From assembly GCA_031266495.1 (NCBI GenBank), contig JAISAX010000004.1:1-16647 (forward strand): 16,647 nt of DNA. The letters are read 5' to 3'. The position numbers and the translations under genes were made by a program. Positions within the stretch are counted from its first letter, which is position 1; every line of letters starts with the position of its first letter. Positions 1 to 6,648 of this stretch are shown here, in pieces. This stretch comes from Opitutaceae bacterium (lineage in GTDB: Bacteria; Verrucomicrobiota; Verrucomicrobiae; Opitutales; Opitutaceae). The notes under the pieces were generated by a model. That model saw only the letters and a program-made list of their open reading frames with translations. It was not told the origin of the DNA and did no database searches.

Positions 1-63
1 TCTGTTGGTAAAAAACCGGGTTACCCCCCCCGTTTAAAAAAAAGTTTAACCAACACCCCTTCG

Positions 64-84
64 CCCCCCCCCCCCCCCCCCCCC
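64..84. repeat. C21 homopolymer upstream of the first PEP-CTERM gene
   Basis: An uninterrupted run of 21 C lies 53 bp before the ATG at 138. A C8 run (24-31) and an A8 run (36-43) precede it. I see no clear promoter in 1-137. A 7-bp inverted repeat (3-9 with 49-55) brackets the C8/A8 segment, but it has no U-rich tail in a useful direction. Runs this long are prone to slippage in cells and to error in sequencing, so the exact length is uncertain. Confidence 0.8.
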
Positions 85-137
85 GGCGACGCGCGTCGCC
101 ATCCGAACATCTCCGTCCAAACACCTGTAACCAATCC

Positions 138-1091
138 ATGAATACGATCATGAACATGAACACCACCACCGCCACCACCATACGCCACCACAACAGTCGC
201 GAACTCGCGCTCGCACTCGCCGGATTCGCGTTCGCCGGATTCGCGCTTGGGTCGGGCGCAACCGCCGCCCGCGCACAAGCCACCGGGACTGACGTCTCCC
301 GTTATTCAAGCTGGACCGCTGACAACGTCGTGAAAACAAACGGCAAAAACACACACGGCACCGCCTCAAACCCGACCGGCGCTGTCTGGAGTTATTACTA
401 CCAGGCCGGCGTTTCCGTCAGCGATAATGGTGAAGGCGGGACAACCAGGACCGACATCACCACGCTCACCTCACCCACGACGTGGTCCCCTGTGAATTAC
501 AACGGCACCTTGTTCAATTTTAACACGTATGGCGGGTATTCCCGTGTTCAGGCTCTTCCCGAAAGAATCAAGACCTCCTGGGATCAGGCCAGTACGGATA
601 CACCGGACAACCCTAACCCTCCATCCGGACTCAGACCTTCCTGGGCAATCGCCACCTACACGGAACTTTCCGCGGAGGGCGGCGTTTATGACATCGGAGG
701 AAAACTTTCCTGGCAGTTGGAGAACACGGCGTCTCCCGGAAACCTGTACATCGTGATTGCCAAAATCAGCGCCAGCGGAGACGTATCCGTCCTGTTCAAT
801 ACAACAACGGGGAACGTCGGTTCGGTGGGGGTTTTTACCGTGTTCGATCAGGCTGCGGGGACGCTCCCGGAAAGCCTGACGGGAATCGTGCTGGCCGAAA
901 ACGAGCAACTCGCCTTCGCCATTCGTGGAAGCACGGTCAAATTTCGTGGCGTTTCACTGGTTGACCAAGACCTGACGCTGACCTTGCGCGCCACGCAACA
1001 AGTCCCTGAACCCGCGCGCGCGGCCCTGCTGCTGGCGGTGTTCGGCGCGTTGGTGTTCATCGTGCTCCGCCGCAATGTATCCGGTGGCTGA
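138..1091 (+). CDS. PEP-CTERM sorting-domain secreted protein
   Basis: This 317-residue exported protein has a signal peptide and a C-terminal sorting tail. The hydrophobic stretch at about residues 22-40 is followed by a plausible cleavage site after Ala46 (ARA before Gln47). The tail (289-317) is the PEP-CTERM signature: VPEP, a hydrophobic helix, then LRR near the end. In organisms with an exosortase this tail directs processing at the inner membrane and delivery to the surface or exopolysaccharide. The middle (about 50-285) is rich in Ser, Thr, Gly and Asn, looks beta-stranded, and matches no family I recognise. ATGs at 150 and 156 are also possible starts. None has a Shine-Dalgarno sequence; the leader is CA-rich. 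The next gene begins 7 bp downstream, so the two are probably co-transcribed. No exosortase gene lies in the window. Confidence 0.85.
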   Translation: MNTIMNMNTTTATTIRHHNSRELALALAGFAFAGFALGSGATAARAQATGTDVSRYSSWTADNVVKTNGKNTHGTASNPTGAVWSYYYQAGVSVSDNGEGGTTRTDITTLTSPTTWSPVNYNGTLFNFNTYGGYSRVQALPERIKTSWDQASTDTPDNPNPPSGLRPSWAIATYTELSAEGGVYDIGGKLSWQLENTASPGNLYIVIAKISASGDVSVLFNTTTGNVGSVGVFTVFDQAAGTLPESLTGIVLAENEQLAFAIRGSTVKFRGVSLVDQDLTLTLRATQQVPEPARAALLLAVFGALVFIVLRRNVSGG

Positions 1092-1098
1092 ATTACCC

Positions 1099-4000
1099 AT
1101 GTATCCATTAAAAACGACATTTTTGCGGACAATCGCCATCGCCGCCATTGCCGCCGCCGCCATCGCCACCCCGTCGCAACCCCTGTTGCACGCCGTCCCC
1201 GAAAACCGGCGCGAGACGTTTGCGGAAGCCCTCTCGCCACAAACCTGGACGCTCACCGAAGGGCGTCCCGGCAATGCCAGCGTCCTGCCGGATGCGAAAC
1301 GCCTGTTGCTCTCTCCCGGCATCGACGACGCGAGCACTCCCGCCTCCCGCGGACGCACCACGCTGCGGTACCGGTTTTACCCGCTTCGTTCCATGAAGCC
1401 GCGACCGGCCTTCGGTGACTTTGTGGCACAGGTACGCATCGAAGCCGGTTCGCAAGCCGCGCCGTTGGGCTTCGCATTGCTCGACGCCGGCGACTGGCAA
1501 TTAAGAATCGAATACGAGGCGTCCGCGTCCCGCGCGCGCCTTGTCCTTCGCGGACAGGGCGACGATAACGTTGTGGAAACCGGCGACTGGGTCGCCCTGC
1601 CCGGAATGGCGGGAGGAATGGCGGGAGCCGGTGATGTTGCCCTCGCGTTCGTCCGGCGCGGCGACCGCGTTGAAGCGCGCATCGGCAAGATCAAAAACCC
1701 GAAACGTGCCACGCCGGAACCGTCCGACCTCCGCGTCATCGGACACTGGCAAGGCCGCCTCGCCCCGATCGTTGATTTCGCCCTGCAAGCCAAGCCCCTC
1801 CCCCCCCCTCCCCCCGTCGCTCCAGCGACCGCTGCCGCCGCAACCGCCGCCGCTCACCCGCCGCACCGGATCGTTTCCCTCACCATCGACCCGCTTCCGG
1901 CAGACGGACTTTATTTTCAGGTCGATTCCCGTCCCGGCGCCCCGCTGCCCGGTGACGCCGCGCTGAAAAACACCCTCCGCGATATTGGCGGCGATTATCT
2001 CGGCGGATACCTCTGGCCGCGCAATTCGCCCGAGGCCCGCCTCTCCGTCCGTATCGGAAACAGCGCTACGGACAACCGCTCCGGCATTCTGGAAATAGCC
2101 GTCGCCGACTGGCAGGATCAGCCCGCCGCCGCCCCGCAACGCATTCCCGTGACGCTCGTGTCCGGAGAACAACGGCAAATGGACATCGCCCTGCCCGCGG
2201 ACCGGTACGGCTACTTCACGGCGCGCCTCGCGCTCGCCACGCCGGAACCCGATGCCGCACCCGTTGGCGCGCCGGCGACCATCGGCTACGGCATCACCGC
2301 CGCGCCCCGCGCCGCCGAAATGGGCAACGCCAATCGCGTTGGCACACACGGCGCGCCCTGGGCGCTTGGCGGCAACAAGTGGGTCCGGTTCTGGGATTTT
2401 GGCGGACGCGCCATGCACTGGTCGGGCATCCAGACCACGCCCGATCGCTGGGACTGGACCATGCTCGACGCCGCCGTGCAACGCAGCGAAGAAGCCGGCC
2501 TGGCCCCGCCGCTCGTCGTGCTGGGCATGACGCCCGAGTGGGCCGCCACCGAACCCGAACGCGGCACCTATCGCGGCAAAGGCGCGTATTCGCCACCCAA
2601 GGACATCGCCGGCTGGGCGGAATACTGCCGCCGCGTGGCGGCGCGTTACAAGGGCCGCGTCACGCACTACGAGATCTGGAACGAACCCAACGGAAACAGG
2701 CTCGGCCCTCGCGGATTTTTTTTCCACGGCCCCGTCGAAAGTTACCTTGAACTCGTCCGCGCCGCCCACGCCGCGGTCAAGTCCGTTGACCCCGCGGCCA
2801 AAATACTCGCGCCCTCCGGCACGGGACATTTTTTCCCCTTCCTCAAACGTTTCCTCGAACTCGGTGGCGGCGACTTCTGCGACATCATTTCCATCCACAC
2901 CTACACGACGCCTTTCCCGCCCGAGATCGGCTACCATTTCAACAGCGAGAAAAGCTACGCCCATCGCGTCGGGACCGTGCGCCGGATCATGGCGGAAACC
3001 GGCGTGAAAAAACCCGTCTGGAACACGGAAATCGGTTACCATTCCGGGCTTGATCTCGAGATCGCCGGCGTGCCCGTCCGCCAGGACCAGATCGCCGCCG
3101 AAGCCCTGCCCGGTCACTGGCCCGACTGGACGAGTGGCTGGAGTTTCCGTCCGCTCGATCCGCGACGCGCCACCGCCTTTTTCGCGCGCTTTCTCATCCT
3201 CTCGCCAGTGTACGGCGTGGACCGCATGTTTATCCACCACCGTCTTATGGCGACGAATACAGCCGACGCGTCCCCGTTCATGCCCGCTCCGGCGGTCGGC
3301 TGGTACAGCCGTTTGCTTGGCGACGCGGATTTTGTCCGCAGCCACGCGTGGCACGAGGATGTGCAGGCGCACGAGTTTCGCCGCGCGGACGGACGCCACG
3401 TTGTCGCCTTCTGGCGCGTGGAAAAAGAGACGTTGCGCATGGGCACGAGGGACGAACGCAAACTCGGCCAGATCGAGAGCGCGCCCGTGGCGGGCATCGC
3501 CGGGATTGCGGACCAGAAACCGGTTGCCGCAGCTCCGAATCCGGGGAGGCCGCCGCGCGCCACCTATTTTGAACCCGGACGAACCGTTCCCGTCAGCCTC
3601 GTCTTGAATGAACGTCCCGCGGCGCTCTTCGATCTTTGGGGCAACGAACTCCCGCTTCCGTCCGTCGCGCTCGCGCCTGCGTCCGGGGCCGCGCCTGCCG
3701 CCGTCAACGTTCCGTTGGGCGAAGCCCCTGTTTATGCGGTTTACGAAAAATCTCCGGATACCCTTCGCGCAAAAATCACCGAAGGCATTGCGCTTCCCGA
3801 GCCAGCCGCGCCACGTCCCGTTTCCGGTTCAGGACGGTTGTCGCCGCCAGCCGCGCCAACTGTCGCGCCGGCTGCCATTCCGGCTTCCATCCGCGAAATG
3901 ATACCGGGCCTTGTGCCGCTGTGGTTGGACCAAGCGGTGGTGCGTCCTGCAAAAATGCTCCCGACCCAGGTGCATCTCGGCGGCGGCGAAGCCATCGCAT

Positions 4001-4335
4001 GGAAGATTCCCGCCAGCGCTCTTCCCGCCGGCGCGTCGCGGCGGCGTGCGCGCATTGTGCTTGCCGTCAGGGGAGGCGGTTTTCGTTACGACATCAGCCT
4101 CAACGAAAATCCTGTCGAGTCACGTGTCTGGCCAGCCTGGCCGGCGCGCGAGTTGAGCCGTGGCAAAGGTTGGGTGGAACAGGAGGTTGTTGTCATGAGC
4201 GAGCCGGTGACGTTGCACGAAAACGATTTGCTCACGATCACCGCGGCCAGAGGCAACAGCCGGCTCTACAACCTCTGGTTGCTTCCCGAAGCAAGCGAAG
4301 CCCCAACCTTCGGCATGAGTAACATCATATTATAA
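1099..4335 (+). CDS. Large secreted clan-A glycoside hydrolase (GH39-like)
   Basis: Probable extracytoplasmic polysaccharide-degrading enzyme. I prefer ATG 1099 (1078 residues) over the in-frame ATG 1075, because 1099 starts directly with a signal peptide (MYPLKTTFLRT, then an Ala/Ile-rich stretch) and avoids overlap with the previous gene. Numbered from 1075, a beta-rich N-terminal region (about 40-238) is followed by a Pro/Ala linker (five prolines at 243-247), a beta-sandwich (about 262-400), a (beta/alpha)8-type catalytic domain (about 405-770) and a C-terminal beta region. The catalytic domain shows the clan-A pair: acid/base Glu537 in EIWNEPN, and probable nucleophile Glu652 at the end of PVWNTE, 115 residues later. 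WNEP is typical of GH39 and related families, but assignment to GH39 itself is uncertain. There is no PEP-CTERM tail. The stop codon lies inside the direct repeat that flanks a mobile-like element. Confidence 0.8.
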   Translation: MYPLKTTFLRTIAIAAIAAAAIATPSQPLLHAVPENRRETFAEALSPQTWTLTEGRPGNASVLPDAKRLLLSPGIDDASTPASRGRTTLRYRFYPLRSMKPRPAFGDFVAQVRIEAGSQAAPLGFALLDAGDWQLRIEYEASASRARLVLRGQGDDNVVETGDWVALPGMAGGMAGAGDVALAFVRRGDRVEARIGKIKNPKRATPEPSDLRVIGHWQGRLAPIVDFALQAKPLPPPPPVAPATAAAATAAAHPPHRIVSLTIDPLPADGLYFQVDSRPGAPLPGDAALKNTLRDIGGDYLGGYLWPRNSPEARLSVRIGNSATDNRSGILEIAVADWQDQPAAAPQRIPVTLVSGEQRQMDIALPADRYGYFTARLALATPEPDAAPVGAPATIGYGITAAPRAAEMGNANRVGTHGAPWALGGNKWVRFWDFGGRAMHWSGIQTTPDRWDWTMLDAAVQRSEEAGLAPPLVVLGMTPEWAATEPERGTYRGKGAYSPPKDIAGWAEYCRRVAARYKGRVTHYEIWNEPNGNRLGPRGFFFHGPVESYLELVRAAHAAVKSVDPAAKILAPSGTGHFFPFLKRFLELGGGDFCDIISIHTYTTPFPPEIGYHFNSEKSYAHRVGTVRRIMAETGVKKPVWNTEIGYHSGLDLEIAGVPVRQDQIAAEALPGHWPDWTSGWSFRPLDPRRATAFFARFLILSPVYGVDRMFIHHRLMATNTADASPFMPAPAVGWYSRLLGDADFVRSHAWHEDVQAHEFRRADGRHVVAFWRVEKETLRMGTRDERKLGQIESAPVAGIAGIADQKPVAAAPNPGRPPRATYFEPGRTVPVSLVLNERPAALFDLWGNELPLPSVALAPASGAAPAAVNVPLGEAPVYAVYEKSPDTLRAKITEGIALPEPAAPRPVSGSGRLSPPAAPTVAPAAIPASIREMIPGLVPLWLDQAVVRPAKMLPTQVHLGGGEAIAWKIPASALPAGASRRRARIVLAVRGGGFRYDISLNENPVESRVWPAWPARELSRGKGWVEQEVVVMSEPVTLHENDLLTITAARGNSRLYNLWLLPEASEAPTFGMSNIIL

Positions 4336-4484
4336 CCTGATGTTACGCGGTGCCTCTCGTAGGGGCTTCGCTTGCGAAGTCCACAAGAAGCTTTCACAAG
4401 TAGAGATACGCCAATTCCGTCCGGCTGGCGAGGGCTTCGCAAGCGCAGCCCCTACGGGAGGCACCGCGTAACATCAGTTATAAC
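4330..4484. mobile_element. MITE-like element with 43-bp inverted ends and 7-bp flanking direct repeats
   Basis: Arms 4337-4379 and 4435-4477 are reverse complements at 41 of 43 positions, around a 55-bp centre. The 141-bp unit begins CTGATGTTACGCG and ends CGCGTAACATCAG. It is flanked on both sides by TTATAAC (4330-4336 and 4478-4484), as expected of a target-site duplication. The left copy contains the TAA stop of the glycoside hydrolase, so an insertion here would leave the protein intact. It encodes nothing. A MITE or REP-type element fits best. It could also act as a transcription terminator, although no T-run follows. Confidence 0.65.
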
Positions 4485-4571
4485 CCTGAAGTTACGCGAA
4501 GCCGGAGCGGCGGCATTCCTGCCGCTGCGACGGATCGACAGTAAAGCGTCGCTGGGCTGATCGGCTGGAGG
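4485..4571. repeat. Partial second copy of the repeat end plus a small hairpin
   Basis: Just after the right flanking repeat, CTGAAGTTACGCG (4486-4498) copies the end of the preceding element with one change, but no opposite end is visible. A hairpin with stem GCGGCA/TGCCGC and loop TTCC follows. This suggests a truncated relative of the neighbouring element, or clustered REP-like units. Confidence 0.45.
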
Positions 4572-4572
4572 A

Positions 4573-4584
4573 GGGGGGGGGGGG
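4573..4584. repeat. G12 homopolymer in the intergenic region
   Basis: A run of 12 G lies between the repeat elements and the prepilin-like gene, within further G-rich sequence. It belongs to the series of long G/C tracts in this window. Confidence 0.75.
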
Positions 4585-4601
4585 AGGGGAGGACACTCAG
4601 C

Positions 4602-4629
4602 GGGCGCACAAAACAGTAAAAGTGCGCCC
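4602..4629. repeat. Hairpin, 8-bp perfect stem
   Basis: GGGCGCAC (4602-4609) and GTGCGCCC (4622-4629) pair around a 12-base A-rich loop. The right arm and what follows (CGCCCCTGCGGGAGG) resemble part of the 4337-4477 element (CAGCCCCTACGGGAGG), suggesting related dispersed repeats. No T-run follows, so terminator activity is unsupported. Confidence 0.55.
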
Positions 4630-4674
4630 CTGCGGGAGGGTCTGCGTCTGGTTTCAGGTCTGGTTCAAGGTCCG

Positions 4675-4696
4675 GAAACTAAACATGTTTAGTTTC
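4675..4696. promoter_or_regulatory. 22-bp perfect palindrome, possible operator
   Basis: The half-site GAAACTAAACA is followed at once by its exact reverse complement, giving a perfect 22-bp dyad with no spacer. It is AT-rich within GC-rich flanks and has no following T-run. It could be a binding site for a dimeric regulator of the genes downstream. No regulator for it is identified, and it could instead be one more repeat of this cluster. Confidence 0.45.
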
Positions 4697-4792
4697 ACCG
4701 TAATTGCCATGCGGTATTTTCCGGTTTCTGTCGGCTACATGCATTCCCCCATTCGCCCGCCACACCCGACTTCGCAGACGGTATCGCAGCCG

Positions 4793-4853
4793 CCGGGACC
4801 GGGGCAATACCCCGGTCCCGGTCCCGGTAACAGGACGACTTTGTCGTCCTGTT
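4793..4853. repeat. Two adjacent strong hairpins before the prepilin-like gene
   Basis: Hairpin one pairs 4793-4804 with 4810-4821 (12 bp, loop CAATA). Hairpin two pairs 4829-4839 with 4843-4853 (11 bp, loop TTT). Both stems are perfect. They lie in the reading frame upstream of the prepilin leader, where coding constraint would make two perfect stems unlikely. This argues that the stretch is untranslated. Neither has a U-tract. Confidence 0.6.
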
Positions 4854-4907
4854 AAAACCAATACACTGGCCGGACTGCACGAGGGATTTCCGGTTTTCAA
4901 CCGGACG

Positions 4908-5612
4908 CTGCCACGGCGCTTCAAGTCGCCCCCTTGGCGCGCCTTCACGCTGATCGAATTGCTCACCGTCATCGCCATCATCGGAATATTGGCGGGGATC
5001 CTCATTCCGGTGGCCGGACGCGTGCGAGAGTCGGCGCGCACCACTCAATGCGCCTCCAACCTCCGCCAGTTGGGGGTGGCCGCCACACTTTACACATCGG
5101 ATAATAAAGATGAAATCCTTTACGCCAACTATTATACGGAAAAGGATACCAGATGGGCCGACAAGCTTGCCCCCTATGTCAATGTCACGTTCCCGGACAG
5201 CGCCACGCTCAATTCAGGCAATTTTTTCCCGGTGCCACCATTCCGGTGCCCGGCATCGGAGCAATTCGCCAAATCTACCAACAAATCCAGTTACGGAAAA
5301 AACTTTTTTAGCAATTCAGCCAAAGGGGATGTCGTACCTAACACGGAAAGCGGAACCAACCGCGTAGGGCACCGGTTTTCCGCCGTGGACATACCCTCTC
5401 GCTATTACTTCATCGCTGACTCCATCACAAACGCGGACGGTGCCAGTTGGTGGCGGATCGGCGATTGGAATGAAAAAGAGGGATTCCTCGATTTCCGTCA
5501 CTCGGGACGTTGCAACATGCTCTTCATGGACGGGCATGTCGAATGCATCAAACAAGGAGAAACCAAGTCAGCCCCATTCCCTGGTAGCCCCCCGTGGTGG
5601 CCGCCTCAATAA
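4908..5612 (+). CDS. Prepilin-like (pseudopilin) protein with H-X9-DG tail; start uncertain
   Basis: Type IV prepilin-like secreted protein. The frame holds a basic leader ([11 protein letters not shown]) followed by [22 protein letters not shown], the classic class III cleavage and methylation segment. Phe at 4944 is +1 after cleavage and Glu is at +5. Ala replaces the usual Gly at -1. The C-terminus carries [12 protein letters not shown], the H-X9-DG motif of Verrucomicrobiota and Planctomycetota prepilin-like proteins. The mature protein is about 222 residues. The open frame runs back to TTG 4704 but contains no ATG, GTG or other TTG before the leader. I show CTG 4908, which gives a normal 12-residue leader; CTG 4866 and 4875 are alternatives. 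The strongly paired DNA upstream argues against TTG 4704. The next gene starts 49 bp downstream. Such proteins often sit beside sugar-degradation and PEP-CTERM genes; whether they build a pilus is not known from sequence. Confidence 0.75.
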   Translation: MPRRFKSPPWRAFTLIELLTVIAIIGILAGILIPVAGRVRESARTTQCASNLRQLGVAATLYTSDNKDEILYANYYTEKDTRWADKLAPYVNVTFPDSATLNSGNFFPVPPFRCPASEQFAKSTNKSSYGKNFFSNSAKGDVVPNTESGTNRVGHRFSAVDIPSRYYFIADSITNADGASWWRIGDWNEKEGFLDFRHSGRCNMLFMDGHVECIKQGETKSAPFPGSPPWWPPQ

Positions 5613-5661
5613 GCATCATGTGAAAAAACAATATTTCCCGCCATCAACCAAAAACAACATC

Positions 5662-6486
5662 ATGACACTAATCAAAATTCCTTGCCGTCTGGCAACTGCG
5701 GCCCTTCTGGCCTCGGTTACGATCAATATCAACGCAGCGACGTTGCTTTCCGATACATTTGCCACAGCCTCCACAGTGGCAGAGGCTGGATGGCTCGTCA
5801 GCAGCGCAACCAACAAAACAATTGTAGCAGACGACGCTTTCCCGTCAGGGAAAGCCCTTGAGTACAGCTCTGCCGCAGGCTACATTTGGAGAGCCTTCTC
5901 CTCCCCAGGGACCGCCAATGATACGACGACCATTTCCCTTACCCTTAAATTTCGGGATCTGGCCGGAGACGACAGTGCCAAATGCGGATTTAAAATCGGA
6001 TTATTCAACAATGCCGGAACTCCAGCATCAGTTACTGATGATTATGGGACATTCCTGATCATCCAACGCGGACAGATGCAAATATTGAGGGATGAATCAT
6101 CGGGGAGTAGTGGAGCCTTTTACGGTTCCACCGAGACGCCGAACATAAGGGGCGAGACAATTACCTACAGTCCATATGGGACAGGACTGCACACGCTCTC
6201 GCTCACGCTTTCAAAAGAGGGGGACTCCTTTGTCGTGACAGCGCTTCTTGACGGAAAAAACAAATTGTCACTCTCCACCACCGATCCCGCTTTTGCGACG
6301 GTCAATGAAATCATATTCTCGCAACGGGATGGAACGGCGGATATGACTGCCAATTTCAGAATCAGTGATGTTACAGTTACCAGCACCAGCATCAGTATAC
6401 CGGAACCCAAATCGGCCGCAACCGCTTTGGGCCTGCTGATGTTCATGGTATTGGGCCTGAAAAAATGGTTCGGAGCCTCCCGTTAA
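5662..6486 (+). CDS. PEP-CTERM sorting-domain secreted protein
   Basis: A 274-residue exported protein. ATG 5662 starts directly with a signal peptide (MTLIKIPCRLATAALLAS, likely cleaved after Ala25). The open frame extends back to 5440, but that part overlaps the prepilin-like gene and is rejected. The body (about 26-240) alternates hydrophobic and polar residues like a beta-sandwich and resembles concanavalin A/LamG-type folds, without a motif I can name. The C-terminus (246-274) reads IPEP, a hydrophobic segment, then KKWFGASR: a PEP-CTERM tail with Lys in place of the usual Arg cluster. No Shine-Dalgarno sequence precedes the start; the leader is A- and C-rich. It probably shares a transcript with the prepilin-like gene. 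Role inferred: surface or matrix protein. Confidence 0.8.
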   Translation: MTLIKIPCRLATAALLASVTININAATLLSDTFATASTVAEAGWLVSSATNKTIVADDAFPSGKALEYSSAAGYIWRAFSSPGTANDTTTISLTLKFRDLAGDDSAKCGFKIGLFNNAGTPASVTDDYGTFLIIQRGQMQILRDESSGSSGAFYGSTETPNIRGETITYSPYGTGLHTLSLTLSKEGDSFVVTALLDGKNKLSLSTTDPAFATVNEIIFSQRDGTADMTANFRISDVTVTSTSISIPEPKSAATALGLLMFMVLGLKKWFGASR

Positions 6487-6543
6487 TTGACTATTCTGTT
6501 TTCCCGTATTTCACCACTACCTGAAATGATCCCGATTCAGGGA

Positions 6544-6554
6544 GGGGGGGGGGG
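6544..6554. repeat. G11 homopolymer in the acetylesterase promoter region
   Basis: Eleven consecutive G lie 94 bp before the acetylesterase ATG. A sequence resembling a -10 box (TATACT, 6567-6572) sits downstream, so the tract would overlap the -35 position or spacer if that box is used. No good -35 hexamer is visible at 17 bp, so the promoter is only a possibility. Confidence 0.7.
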
Positions 6555-6600
6555 AATAACCAACCCTATACTCTGATTTTCGGGTACAACCCGGGAGTTT

Positions 6601-6618
6601 CCTCCTCCTCCTCCTCCT
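6601..6618. repeat. (CCT)6 trinucleotide repeat in the acetylesterase leader
   Basis: Six perfect CCT units end 30 bp before the ATG at 6649, followed by CTCTCTC. The leader is pyrimidine-rich and has no Shine-Dalgarno sequence. A small hairpin (CGGGT/ACCCG) lies just upstream. Confidence 0.7.
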
Positions 6619-6648
6619 CTCTCATCTGCCACAAGTATCGCCCTACAC

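Noticed and set aside
10..43. Intrinsic terminator on the minus strand at the window start
   Set aside because: The stem is only about four pairs, formed from the C8 run, and no minus-strand gene ends here.
1075..1098. ATG 1075 as start of the first glycoside hydrolase
   Set aside because: It overlaps the preceding gene and adds eight residues before a complete signal peptide at ATG 1099.
1501..3399. Long open frame on the minus strand (632 codons)
   Set aside because: It is antisense to the first glycoside hydrolase. Its translation is Gly-, Arg- and Val-rich without any domain, as expected opposite GC-rich codons.
4622..4855. Small 77-codon frame ahead of the prepilin-like gene
   Set aside because: It consists of the palindrome and hairpin region, has Pro/Gly-rich repeats produced by the hairpins, and has no leader or domain.
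4829..4860. Integron attC-like site (GTAAC...GTTAAAAC around a hairpin)
   Set aside because: The outer motifs do not match the conserved attC ends, the stem is a simple perfect hairpin, and no integrase or cassette array is present.
5440..5661. Upstream extension of the second PEP-CTERM gene to GTG 5440
   Set aside because: It overlaps the prepilin-like gene and would bury the signal peptide; ATG 5662 places the signal peptide at the N-terminus.
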